Shown: positions 52,480 through 60,861 of the stretch, one piece after another
How the letters are laid out: each line of letters opens with the position of its first letter
Numbering within the stretch: the stretch's first letter is position 1
Assembly (NCBI GenBank): GCA_049889535.1
Contig: JBMHDF010000002.1
Span: 38,767 to 102,766, forward strand
From: JAYQKL01 sp049889535
Lineage (GTDB): Bacteria > Pseudomonadota > Alphaproteobacteria > RS24
Length of the DNA: 64,000 bases
Reading direction: 5' to 3'
Made by a program: the position numbers and the translations under genes
The notes under the pieces: model-generated
Databases searched by the model: none
Seen by the model: the letters and a program-made list of their open reading frames with translations, nothing else
Told to the model about the DNA's origin: nothing

Positions 52480-53958
52480 ATGAAAGCTGATTTTGAAACC
52501 ATTATTGTCGGTACAGGCTTTGGCGGGCTTTGCATGGCGCATAAGCTGAAGCAGGCTGGGCATGATCATATTCTGGTGCTGGAAAAAGCCGATGAGGTGG
52601 GTGGCACTTGGCGGGAAAATACCTATCCGGGCGCTGAGTGCGATATCCCTTCTGCGCTATATTCATATTCTTTTGCGCCCAATCCAGCTTGGGATTTTAA
52701 ATGGGCGAAACAGCCGCAAATTTTTTCCTATCTTAAAGATTTTGCAACGACTTATGATCTGCGTCGTCATATTCGCTTTGGGGTGGCGGTTACGGGCGCG
52801 CATTATCAGCCACAAGACGGCTTATGGCGTATTACCACCAATCAGGGAGATTTCACAGCGCGTTATTTCATCAGCGCGGTTGGACAATTACATCACCCCA
52901 GCTGGCCCGATATTCAAGGGCGCACGCGCTTTCAGGGCGCGGTGATGCATTCGGCAAAATGGGATCATAATGTGCCGCTTCAAGGGCAAAATATCGGCGT
53001 GATTGGGTCAGCGGCAAGTGCCATCCAATTTATCCCAGAATTGGCCAAACAGGCGCGTCAGTTAACAGTTTATCAGCGTTCACCAAATTGGGTGATTGAT
53101 AAAGGGGACCGCCCCTATACGGCTATTGAAAAATCACTCGCCCGGCGATTCCCAGTCATTCTAAAATTATACCGTTTCGGCATTTGGTGTTTGGGGGAAT
53201 ATGGCATTTATCCAATTATCAAAGGCGCGAAAATAAGAGCAGCATTGGCGCGCGCTAAAAACCGCTATGATATGAAAAAACATATCAAAGACCCTGATAT
53301 GCAAAAAGCACTCACGCCGAATTATCCGATTGGGGCAAAGCGAATTTTATTCTCCGATAAATATTATCAAGCGCTGGCGCGTGAAAATGTGTCACTTGAA
53401 ACGCAAGCTATTCAAGAAATAAATAATGATGGTGTTGTTTTGTCTGATGGACGGCAAAATAGCCATGATGTGCTGGTTTTCGCGACGGGGTTTTTGACCA
53501 ATCCATTTTTGCGCGGCCTGCATGTCACGGGGGCAAAAGGGCAAACCCTTCAGGCGCACTGGGCTGAGGGCGCCTTTGCCTATCATGGGGTGATGACGGC
53601 GGGGTTTCCGAATTTATTTTTTCTTTATGGCCCCAATACCAATACGGGGCATACATCGGTTGTATCGCAATTAGAACAACAGGCAGACTATATTATCCAG
53701 CTCATACAGCATACGCGCGCGCTGGCTACTGATGAAAAGAAATTGCCATTTGTCGCTGTTTCTGCTGAAGCGGAAGACAAATATAATCAAGAAATGCAGG
53801 CGCGCTTAAACCAATTGGCTTGGGCAAAAATTGATGCCAGCTGGTATAAAGACGGCGCGCGCATTACCAATAATTGGCCAGGCAATGCTTTAGAATTCAA
53901 ACGGCGCCTTAAGAAACCTATTTTTAAAGATTTTTTATGGATGCCACCTAACGCTTAA
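52480..53958 (+). CDS. Flavin-containing monooxygenase (Baeyer-Villiger type)
   Basis: A 492-residue flavin monooxygenase. FAD site GTGFGGL near the N-terminus, a second Rossmann motif GVIGSAASAIQ for NADPH at about residue 172, and between them FQGAVMHSAKWD, which matches the Baeyer-Villiger fingerprint FxGxxxHxxxW(P/D). It likely inserts oxygen next to a carbonyl in a ketone or cyclic ketone; the substrate is unknown. The stop overlaps the convergent SDR gene by four bases. It is divergent from the thiolase-crotonase fusion. Confidence 0.9.
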   Translation: MKADFETIIVGTGFGGLCMAHKLKQAGHDHILVLEKADEVGGTWRENTYPGAECDIPSALYSYSFAPNPAWDFKWAKQPQIFSYLKDFATTYDLRRHIRFGVAVTGAHYQPQDGLWRITTNQGDFTARYFISAVGQLHHPSWPDIQGRTRFQGAVMHSAKWDHNVPLQGQNIGVIGSAASAIQFIPELAKQARQLTVYQRSPNWVIDKGDRPYTAIEKSLARRFPVILKLYRFGIWCLGEYGIYPIIKGAKIRAALARAKNRYDMKKHIKDPDMQKALTPNYPIGAKRILFSDKYYQALARENVSLETQAIQEINNDGVVLSDGRQNSHDVLVFATGFLTNPFLRGLHVTGAKGQTLQAHWAEGAFAYHGVMTAGFPNLFFLYGPNTNTGHTSVVSQLEQQADYIIQLIQHTRALATDEKKLPFVAVSAEAEDKYNQEMQARLNQLAWAKIDASWYKDGARITNNWPGNALEFKRRLKKPIFKDFLWMPPNA

Positions 53959-54893
53959 AGCAAATAGCCGTCAGCCAGTTCGGTTGCTTTGTCCCATAAT
54001 TTTGCAGCCAGAGCTTCATCTTGCACCAGCGGGTGGTCTTTTGGCTCTTTCGAATTGCTATCGGCAAAATGCAAACCGCTTACCCCTTCAACGGCAGGAT
54101 TGGCGGACACAAAGCAATGTGTTGCCGCTCCTTGTGCAATGGTTCGCGTCCATGGGCCTGCGAACATTGAGATAAGTTTCACTTTAAAGCTCTCTGTATC
54201 GCTTGCCAGATTGGTACGGATAACGCCCGGATGAATAGAATTGGCGGTAATGTTTGTGCCCGCTAAACGTTTTGATAGTTCAAGCCGGAACAGCATAGAT
54301 GCCAGTTTAGAATGCCCATAGGCTGTCAGCGCATCATAGCCATTGCTAAAACTTAAATCCTCAAAAGCAATGCCAGTTTTGCGCGGCGCAGTGGTATAGC
54401 CTTCGCTGGCAACAATGGCAAGACGGGCAGCAGGCGCAGCTTCAACCAGTGGCATTAGGCGGTTGATTAAAATAAAATGCCCAAGAAAATTCACAGCAAA
54501 TTGAATTTCGAGTGGCTCTTTATATCTAGTATTCACTGTATAGGGTGGGCACATAATGCCTGCATTGGTGAGAATAACATCAAGCGATGAAAACTGTTTT
54601 GTGATGGCTTTTGTGCAGGCCACAATCGAGTCTGGGTTAGATAAATCACATTCAAAAGCGGTGGCCTGTCCGTCAATTTCTGCACAAGCAGCTTGCGCGC
54701 TGGCCAAGTCTCGGTCAAGGCCCAATACATGCGCGCCACGCAAGGCCAAGACCCGCATCGCCTCTTGCCCAAGCCCTGATGTAATCCCTGTCACGACAAT
54801 GGTTTTACCAGAAAGGTCGACTCCTTCGGTCACATCTTCGGCTGTTGATTTTTTATAAAACTGTGATGTCACCACTTGTGAACGCGTCATCAT
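53955..54893 (-). CDS. Short-chain dehydrogenase/reductase
   Basis: A 312-residue SDR of the retinol-dehydrogenase-like type: TGITSGLGQEA cofactor motif at about residues 36-46, TNAG, and catalytic YGHSKLAS (YxxxK). The N-terminal 25 residues precede the Rossmann domain. It follows the Rieske gene in the same direction with about 80 bases between and is convergent with the BVMO gene, overlapping by four bases. Possible alcohol/ketone partner for the BVMO. Confidence 0.88.
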   Translation of the reverse strand: MMTRSQVVTSQFYKKSTAEDVTEGVDLSGKTIVVTGITSGLGQEAMRVLALRGAHVLGLDRDLASAQAACAEIDGQATAFECDLSNPDSIVACTKAITKQFSSLDVILTNAGIMCPPYTVNTRYKEPLEIQFAVNFLGHFILINRLMPLVEAAPAARLAIVASEGYTTAPRKTGIAFEDLSFSNGYDALTAYGHSKLASMLFRLELSKRLAGTNITANSIHPGVIRTNLASDTESFKVKLISMFAGPWTRTIAQGAATHCFVSANPAVEGVSGLHFADSNSKEPKDHPLVQDEALAAKLWDKATELADGYLL

Positions 54894-54975
54894 TTATCCC
54901 CCTATATTTTAAGCTTACTTGCTGAAAAGACTAGCACTGAAGCGTTGAAAAATAAAAGCCAAATAAAGCTTGGTT

Positions 54976-56115
54976 TTAATCTTCTATTGAAGAAGATATG
55001 TGTAAATCGTGTTGCCACAGATTGTGCCAAAATTGTAGCAAAGGTTCATTCGTGCCAATAATTAAGTCGCGTTGTGTGGCTTCTAATCCTCTTTGACACT
55101 CAATGGCGGCTTTTAAATCTTCTTCAATAAAAACCTTTTTCCCAAATTCATAACCTTGTCGAGCGTCAGCTTCATTTGAATCAGGGTGGTAAAGTCCAAC
55201 AAAGCTAATCCGTGTGTGGTTTGGGTTATCGCCTGGTTCAGCTCTAATCATTTGCGCACCAGAGGCGTTGACTATCACCATCACGCCTGGATAAAGCGTA
55301 TAGGTACAAGAACCCTCCAGCGCGTCAGGCCAATCTGTTTCCTCAAGCTCGGCCAGCCGCTCAATTGTGAGCCATGGAAAAGCCCATCGGCTAGCGCGTT
55401 CATAAGTGTCAAAAATTGACGAGCTCGACAAAACAGTTGCGACACTTTCACGATGAAGCACTGAAAAATGGTAGCTTTCAAGGCTTAAATCAACAATGAG
55501 TTTCCAATTAGCGGCGACCTCACAATCAAAGCGGTCAATCCGCTTAAATGTCTTTAAATTATAATGGCTGATTTCTTGGGCGATTGCTTCATAGCCCGCT
55601 CCAGCTGGGCTAACATCAATATTTTTGGCCATGCCCAAAATAATAATGCCACTTTCTTCATTGACTGGTAATTCTATTAAGCCAAGTTCTGATTTATCTG
55701 TTGTAAAGCACGCCTCTTGCGGGCGCATAGCAAGGTCGCCATCAAGGGTGAATGACCAACCATGAAATCCGCAAGTTAATAATTTTTTCTGGCCAGTGCC
55801 GCATGCGATTTTACCGCCTCGATGTGGACATGCATTGAGAAAAGCCTTTAGCGTACCTTTTTGATTGCGGGTGAGCACAATAGGTGTGCCCATAATCTCC
55901 ATGCTCAAAAAACTATTAGACTCGGAAATCTCTGCTGAAAATGCAATGGGCTGTGGCGCATTGAGAAAAAATGTCTCTTTTTCTTTTTGAAAAAGCATCG
56001 GGTCATAAAAGCTTTTTGCGGGGACCTTAATTTCGTGGTCAGCAAACTCGCTCTCTTGACATAAAAATTTGTTCAAAAGCCGTTGGTTCAGGGTTTTGCT
56101 AGTTTGTCTGTCCAT
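54976..56115 (-). CDS. Rieske non-haem iron oxygenase, large subunit
   Basis: A 379-residue aromatic-ring-hydroxylating-type oxygenase alpha subunit. Rieske cluster: Cys96-x-His98 (CPHRGG) and Cys115-xx-His118 (CGFHGW). The mononuclear iron site is in DLSLESYHFSVLH. No small subunit, ferredoxin or reductase gene is adjacent, so electron-transfer partners lie elsewhere, and a demethylase or hydroxylase role is as likely as ring dihydroxylation. It follows the P450 gene after 18 bases, so the two share a transcript. Confidence 0.9.
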   Translation of the reverse strand: MDRQTSKTLNQRLLNKFLCQESEFADHEIKVPAKSFYDPMLFQKEKETFFLNAPQPIAFSAEISESNSFLSMEIMGTPIVLTRNQKGTLKAFLNACPHRGGKIACGTGQKKLLTCGFHGWSFTLDGDLAMRPQEACFTTDKSELGLIELPVNEESGIIILGMAKNIDVSPAGAGYEAIAQEISHYNLKTFKRIDRFDCEVAANWKLIVDLSLESYHFSVLHRESVATVLSSSSIFDTYERASRWAFPWLTIERLAELEETDWPDALEGSCTYTLYPGVMVIVNASGAQMIRAEPGDNPNHTRISFVGLYHPDSNEADARQGYEFGKKVFIEEDLKAAIECQRGLEATQRDLIIGTNEPLLQFWHNLWQHDLHISSSIED

Positions 56116-56133
56116 GATAAACCTCTGGCCAGA

Positions 56134-57375
56134 TTAAGCCTTATTGGTTTGCACCAATAATTTTGTGACATGGCGCGCATTATAATGGTCTGGGTCGCGG
56201 GTGGGCGGTTCAGCTAATGTGGCGTTTGGAAAACGTTTGATAAATTCCATCAACATTAGACGCGCTTGTGTTTTGGCCAAAAATAAACCCGCACAAACAT
56301 GCGCGCCTGTGCCAAAAACAATATGACCGTTTAAATCGCGCTCAATATCAAAATCTTGCGGATTGTCCCACTGCACAGGGTCTAGGCCAGCCGCTTGCGC
56401 CGCGATGATAATTTGTTCACCGCGCTTAACAGTGACGCCCTCAAATTCGACATCTTCAAGCGCATAACGATGCAGACCCGTTTTGCCAAAAGCTTCGTAA
56501 CGCAGCGCCTCGACAATCGCATTATCGGCCAAAGACGGGTTTTGTTTCAGTTTTTCATATTGGTCTTGATTGTCTAAAAGCGCATATAAAACCGACGGGT
56601 GCATATCGCTTGCCGTATCACTTCCAGCGGCGAGCATAGCGGCAACAATGCCTAATATTTCCCAGTCATTCAGCCGGTCATCACCCTCCTGCGCTTTGAG
56701 TAAAACCCCGATAAAATCGTCACCAGCATCATCAGCGGCACGGCGCTGGGCAATTAAATCCTGCAACATGGCCACACCCGTTAGGGCTATTTTTAACAAT
56801 TCAGCGCGATCTTCTGGCGAGGTGGTGAAGCCATTATAGCGCACCATCGCCCAACCTAATTTGTCAAAAATCTCTGTATTTTCTGGCGGAATACCCACCA
56901 GTTTGGCAATGGAGCGGCGCGGAATTTCCACGGCAATCGTACGGGCAACATCAAACACATCTTGCCCGTCTAATTTATCAAAAACCGCGCGCACAATATC
57001 TTCTATGCCGGCGCTGATTTTTTCGGTCTGGCTCATGGAAAAAGCTTTAGCCGCCAGCCTGCGCACGCGGCGATGGGCGAGACGCTCAAGCCGAAACAGA
57101 CTGTTATCGAGCATAATTTCAAAGTCATTTTTATTTTCTGGCGGCGCCTCTGGTGGGGCGAATTTCCACATCATGAAATCGGGTGTCAGCCGTTCATCGG
57201 CTAGAATTGTTTTGCATAATTCATGCGAGGTTACAATCCATGCTTGCCATGGCTCATACCAGCCCATGCGCTCATTTGTGCCTGTAAAAAGCGCGTCCAC
57301 CACTGACCGATAATCATGCAGATAGTCATCGGACTGTGGCGTGTAAAGTTTTTGAAAAGCCGTTTGCTCTGACAT
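56134..57375 (-). CDS. Cytochrome P450
   Basis: A 413-residue soluble bacterial P450. The I-helix has AAGSDT, the K-helix ExxR is EALR, and the haem ligand is Cys361 in FGTGAHVCAG. It would hydroxylate a hydrophobic substrate using ferredoxin and reductase supplied from elsewhere. It is the first gene of the P450-Rieske-SDR run; the ATG has an AGGGGGG site. Confidence 0.93.
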   Translation of the reverse strand: MSEQTAFQKLYTPQSDDYLHDYRSVVDALFTGTNERMGWYEPWQAWIVTSHELCKTILADERLTPDFMMWKFAPPEAPPENKNDFEIMLDNSLFRLERLAHRRVRRLAAKAFSMSQTEKISAGIEDIVRAVFDKLDGQDVFDVARTIAVEIPRRSIAKLVGIPPENTEIFDKLGWAMVRYNGFTTSPEDRAELLKIALTGVAMLQDLIAQRRAADDAGDDFIGVLLKAQEGDDRLNDWEILGIVAAMLAAGSDTASDMHPSVLYALLDNQDQYEKLKQNPSLADNAIVEALRYEAFGKTGLHRYALEDVEFEGVTVKRGEQIIIAAQAAGLDPVQWDNPQDFDIERDLNGHIVFGTGAHVCAGLFLAKTQARLMLMEFIKRFPNATLAEPPTRDPDHYNARHVTKLLVQTNKA

Positions 57376-57457
57376 ATTACCCCCCTAATGACTCGACTTT
57401 AAGTCTAGCAGTTGCCAAACAGAAATAAATAAAAATCAGATATGGTTTGGGGATAAA

Positions 57458-59539
57458 TTAAAACCTCTTGCTGATGGATAAGCGGGCATTTAAAGGCTCA
57501 CCAACTGATATTTGATGCGTGCTATGCGCATGTGGGAAATATAATTCATCAGTTAGATTTTCGATATTGAGCTGAATGACCGTGTCGTCTTTGACATGGT
57601 AGTAAGCAGCAATATCAATACGCGTATAATCCGGCAGAATTGGTGAAGTGGCGCTATTTGTGACTTTGGACTCCCCCTGATAGGTGAGGCCAATCCCGAC
57701 ACCAAATTGTTGATTGGCTTCGTATAAACCCCAAAGCGAATAGCTCGTCTGAGGTATCTCACGCGGTTTCTCTCCGGTTTCTGTTTTGCCGTCCAGATTG
57801 CTGTAGCCAGCCGTTAGAGAAAATTTATCGGTCATTTGCCCCTTGAGTTCCAGCTCAAAACCATCAATCTGCAAACCAATAATTTCGGATTGCTCACCCG
57901 TGATGCTGTCGCGAACAGCACGGTTTTGCTCGCTTTTAAAATAGCTCGCGGCAAAGCTTAAATCTGGAGCAATGTCCCATTTAAAACCTAATTCATGATT
58001 TTCAAATATATCTGGGTCAAGCCGTGCATCATTGGCAGATAGTGCTTTGAATTGTTCGCCAGAGCGGGGTAAGAAACTCTCGCTATAGCTGGCATAAATT
58101 GACACATTCTCCTGTGGTTTGAAAATCAAACCAGCGCGGGGCGAGAACTCCGCATCCTTTCTGCTTTCAGATGTGGCATCGTCAATATCATCAACCCGGA
58201 TATCGAACTCATCAAAGCGCCCACCAAGCATAAGCTTGAGTTTTTCTGTTACATCAATTTGGTCCTGAATGAGAAATGATGTGACGCGAATATCGGTTTG
58301 CGTTTGATTGTTGAGGTCAGTTGTAAAGGTAACATTTGTCGCAACACCATTGGCATTGATATTGATGTTTAAAGGCCGTGAAATGTGGAATATTTCTTGG
58401 TCATCATTTGAAGACGAAAAGAGGGCGTTGTAGCGTAAATTTTTTGAGTGCGTATCAATATATTCAAACCCCAAAAGCAGGGTGTGACCAATGGAACCAA
58501 TTGTGAACTCGCTGACCAAATTACCAGCAATAATGAGGTTTTCACGCTGGGTTGGGTCATCATAGCCATCAAGCGTTACATTCGTGCCGTCATAAGCTGC
58601 CGGATAGAGATTGCGGTAGCTCTTATCATAGTCTGCATATTGAACTGTTATATTGCCCTTCAAATTTTCAGAAAATTCATGGCTCATGATAGCGCGCAGA
58701 ATATGTGCCTCCAGCGAAGAGCGGTTAATGTCTGGCCTGCCAAACACAATATTCTTTAAAGCTGTTACTGGGCGTCCATTTTGGGTCGGAATACCCCGAT
58801 CGATAAAACGCTCATGGTCAGCATATTCATAGGAGATATCCAGTATTGTGTTATCGCCCAAGCTCACTTTTAGACTTGGATTAATCCCATAGCGTGAGCC
58901 GTCATAAAAATCACGATCATTGTCGAGCGAGTCCGCATGGACATTTATCCGTAAGGCAGAATTGTCACCAATGGGCTGGTTGTAATCTAACGCTGCATCA
59001 AAAGCACCGAGTGAGTCCAACCCAGCATTAAAGCTGCCAAACTTGTCACCAAACACAGCTTTTTTTGTGACGCGATTCACAATACCGCCCGTGCCGCCGC
59101 GGCCAAATAAAAGCGCATTGGGGCCGCGAATGATTTCCACCTGCTCAAGATTATATAAGGAGCGATAATACTCAACATCATCCCGCACCCCATCAAGATA
59201 AAAATCAGCTGTTGAGCGCATGCCCCGAAAAACAATCGAATCGCGATGACCTTCACCTTGTGAGCTGTTGACGCCTGGTGTGTATCGAATAATGTCGCTG
59301 AGTTCCCGAAATCCGCGCTGCTTTATTTCTAACTCTGTCACAATAGAGAGGCTTTGGGGAACGTCCAAAATCGGCACTGGTGTTTTCAGCGCATGAACCT
59401 GGTCAGCATAAAGATAGCGCCCTTCAACAATGATTTCCTCAATAATTTGAGCCGAGTCTTGGGAAAGAGCAGGGGAAATAAATAGCGCAGTCAATATGCT
59501 GATTGCAGCGATGGTTTTTCTAAGGCTGTAACAAGGCAT
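57458..59539 (-). CDS. TonB-dependent siderophore receptor
   Basis: A 693-residue outer-membrane receptor with a signal peptide (ISILTALFISPALSQ), a plug (PVPILDVPQSLSIVTE, YTPGVNSSQGEGHRDS, EQVEIIRGPNALLFGRGGTG) of the siderophore-receptor subfamily, and a barrel ending in Phe (ARLSISKRF). Two Fur-box-like sites lie 34 and 69 bases upstream of the ATG, supporting iron regulation. No siderophore synthesis or periplasmic uptake genes are nearby. The ribosome-binding site is weak. Confidence 0.9.
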   Translation of the reverse strand: MPCYSLRKTIAAISILTALFISPALSQDSAQIIEEIIVEGRYLYADQVHALKTPVPILDVPQSLSIVTELEIKQRGFRELSDIIRYTPGVNSSQGEGHRDSIVFRGMRSTADFYLDGVRDDVEYYRSLYNLEQVEIIRGPNALLFGRGGTGGIVNRVTKKAVFGDKFGSFNAGLDSLGAFDAALDYNQPIGDNSALRINVHADSLDNDRDFYDGSRYGINPSLKVSLGDNTILDISYEYADHERFIDRGIPTQNGRPVTALKNIVFGRPDINRSSLEAHILRAIMSHEFSENLKGNITVQYADYDKSYRNLYPAAYDGTNVTLDGYDDPTQRENLIIAGNLVSEFTIGSIGHTLLLGFEYIDTHSKNLRYNALFSSSNDDQEIFHISRPLNININANGVATNVTFTTDLNNQTQTDIRVTSFLIQDQIDVTEKLKLMLGGRFDEFDIRVDDIDDATSESRKDAEFSPRAGLIFKPQENVSIYASYSESFLPRSGEQFKALSANDARLDPDIFENHELGFKWDIAPDLSFAASYFKSEQNRAVRDSITGEQSEIIGLQIDGFELELKGQMTDKFSLTAGYSNLDGKTETGEKPREIPQTSYSLWGLYEANQQFGVGIGLTYQGESKVTNSATSPILPDYTRIDIAAYYHVKDDTVIQLNIENLTDELYFPHAHSTHQISVGEPLNARLSISKRF

Positions 59540-59572
59540 TCGTCAGTTTCATTCTTTCTAGGATAGTGCAAT

Positions 59573-59587
59573 TAATAATTATTATCA
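59573..59587. promoter_or_regulatory. Fur-box-like site upstream of the siderophore receptor
   Basis: TAATAATTATTATCA differs from the Fur 7-1-7 consensus TGATAATNATTATCA at one position. It lies 34 bases before the receptor ATG, in the promoter area. Confidence 0.6.
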
Positions 59588-59607
59588 AAAGCGTGAAAGA
59601 GTATTAA

Positions 59608-59622
59608 TGCGAATGATTATTA
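59608..59622. promoter_or_regulatory. Second, weaker Fur-box-like site
   Basis: TGCGAATGATTATTA matches 11 of 14 defined positions of the Fur consensus, between the receptor and gap genes. It could extend Fur control of the receptor. Confidence 0.4.
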
Positions 59623-59654
59623 ATTACAAGAAAAAAATTATGTGCAGGGTTTGA

Positions 59655-60662
59655 CTAAAGCAAGCGTCCCATTTGCGCGGCAGTGTCCAGCATGCGATTG
59701 GCAAAGCCCCATTCATTATCATACCAGCTTAAAATCCGTACCATGCGCGTATTCACCATTTGGGTATGGCTCAAATCAAAAATTGATGAAAGCGGATTAT
59801 GGTTGAAATCGCTCGAAACCAGAGGGGCATCACACACACCCAAAACACCTTTCAGGTTTGTTTTGGCCGCCCGTATCATGGCGTTATTGATTTCATCGAC
59901 ACTGGTCGCTTTTTTTGTCTGCACAACCAGATCAACCAATGACACATTGGGTACTGGCACACGCAGCGCTGAACCCTCCAGCCGGCCTGCGAGTTCGGGC
60001 AGAACCTGACCTATGGCCTGCGCCGCTCCGGTGGTGGTCGGAATAATAGACTGCGTGGCCGCCCGCGCGCGGCGTAAATCCTTATGGGTAGCATCAGCCA
60101 GTTTTTGGTCGCCCGTATAAGCATGAATGGTTGTCATATATCCGCGCGTAATGCCGCAAGTTTTATGCAGGGTTTGAGCGACCGGAGCGAGGCAATTGGT
60201 CGTGCAGGAAGCATTGGAAACAATGGTATGCGTTTTTTTCAGCTTGTTGTGATTGACGCCATAAACGACGGTTAAATCTGCATTTTCGCCTGGCGCAGAA
60301 ATTAAAACCTTTCGAGCGCCAGCCGCTAAATGGGCAGAACTGGCCTCACGCGATGTAAAGAAGCCTGTGCATTCCAGCACAATATCAATATCTAATTTAT
60401 CCCAAGGCAGCGCCGCAGGGTCTTTTTCATTAAAGACTTTAATCGTATGGCGGCCGACTTTAAGGCTGGATTGAGTTGCCGTGCACCGCATGCCAAGCGG
60501 GCCATGAAGCGTGTCATATTGCAATAAATGGGCGCAAATCTCCGGACTGGAGAGGTCGTTAATCGCAACAATTTGTATATTTTTACGCGGTGTTTCCAAA
60601 ATGCTGCGCAATGCAAGCCGACCAATCCGACCAAATCCGTTAATGGCAATTTTTAAAGTCAT
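59655..60662 (-). CDS. gap: Glyceraldehyde-3-phosphate dehydrogenase
   Basis: Glycolytic/gluconeogenic enzyme oxidising glyceraldehyde 3-phosphate with NAD(P). The ATG at 60662 with a GAAAGGG site gives 335 residues; the open frame extends eight codons further. INGFGRIGR forms the cofactor site, and the nucleophile is Cys153 in SNASCTTNCLAP, with the His in MTTIHAYTGDQ. Divergent from the PEP-carboxylase-like gene across a 20-bp palindrome whose halves each contain TTGACA, so the pair may be jointly regulated. It ends about 115 bases from the siderophore receptor. Confidence 0.96.
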   Translation of the reverse strand: MTLKIAINGFGRIGRLALRSILETPRKNIQIVAINDLSSPEICAHLLQYDTLHGPLGMRCTATQSSLKVGRHTIKVFNEKDPAALPWDKLDIDIVLECTGFFTSREASSAHLAAGARKVLISAPGENADLTVVYGVNHNKLKKTHTIVSNASCTTNCLAPVAQTLHKTCGITRGYMTTIHAYTGDQKLADATHKDLRRARAATQSIIPTTTGAAQAIGQVLPELAGRLEGSALRVPVPNVSLVDLVVQTKKATSVDEINNAMIRAAKTNLKGVLGVCDAPLVSSDFNHNPLSSIFDLSHTQMVNTRMVRILSWYDNEWGFANRMLDTAAQMGRLL

Positions 60663-60742
60663 GATGCGCCCTTTCTCAAAAGACAAACTTAAATAAGTGC
60701 TTCGTTTTTGCTTTCATAAGTTCATTTATTATGTAATATCAA

Positions 60743-60762
60743 AATTGACAGCGCTGTCAATT
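60743..60762. promoter_or_regulatory. Perfect 20-bp palindrome between gap and the PEPC-like gene (candidate operator)
   Basis: AATTGACAGCGCTGTCAATT is a perfect inverted repeat centred on GCGC, the kind of site bound by LacI/GalR-family repressors. Each half contains the -35 consensus TTGACA, pointing outwards to the two divergent genes; a TATTAC lies 16 bases beyond on the gap side and an A/T-rich -10 candidate on the other. One bound dimer could block both promoters. Confidence 0.65.
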
Positions 60763-60861
60763 AGTTTAAATAAAGATGCAGCATTTCATCCTAAATTTGT
60801 TTTGCTGCGTTTGAGGATGAGAGAAAGAACCAAGATTTGTCATGAAAAACGGTTTTATGAG

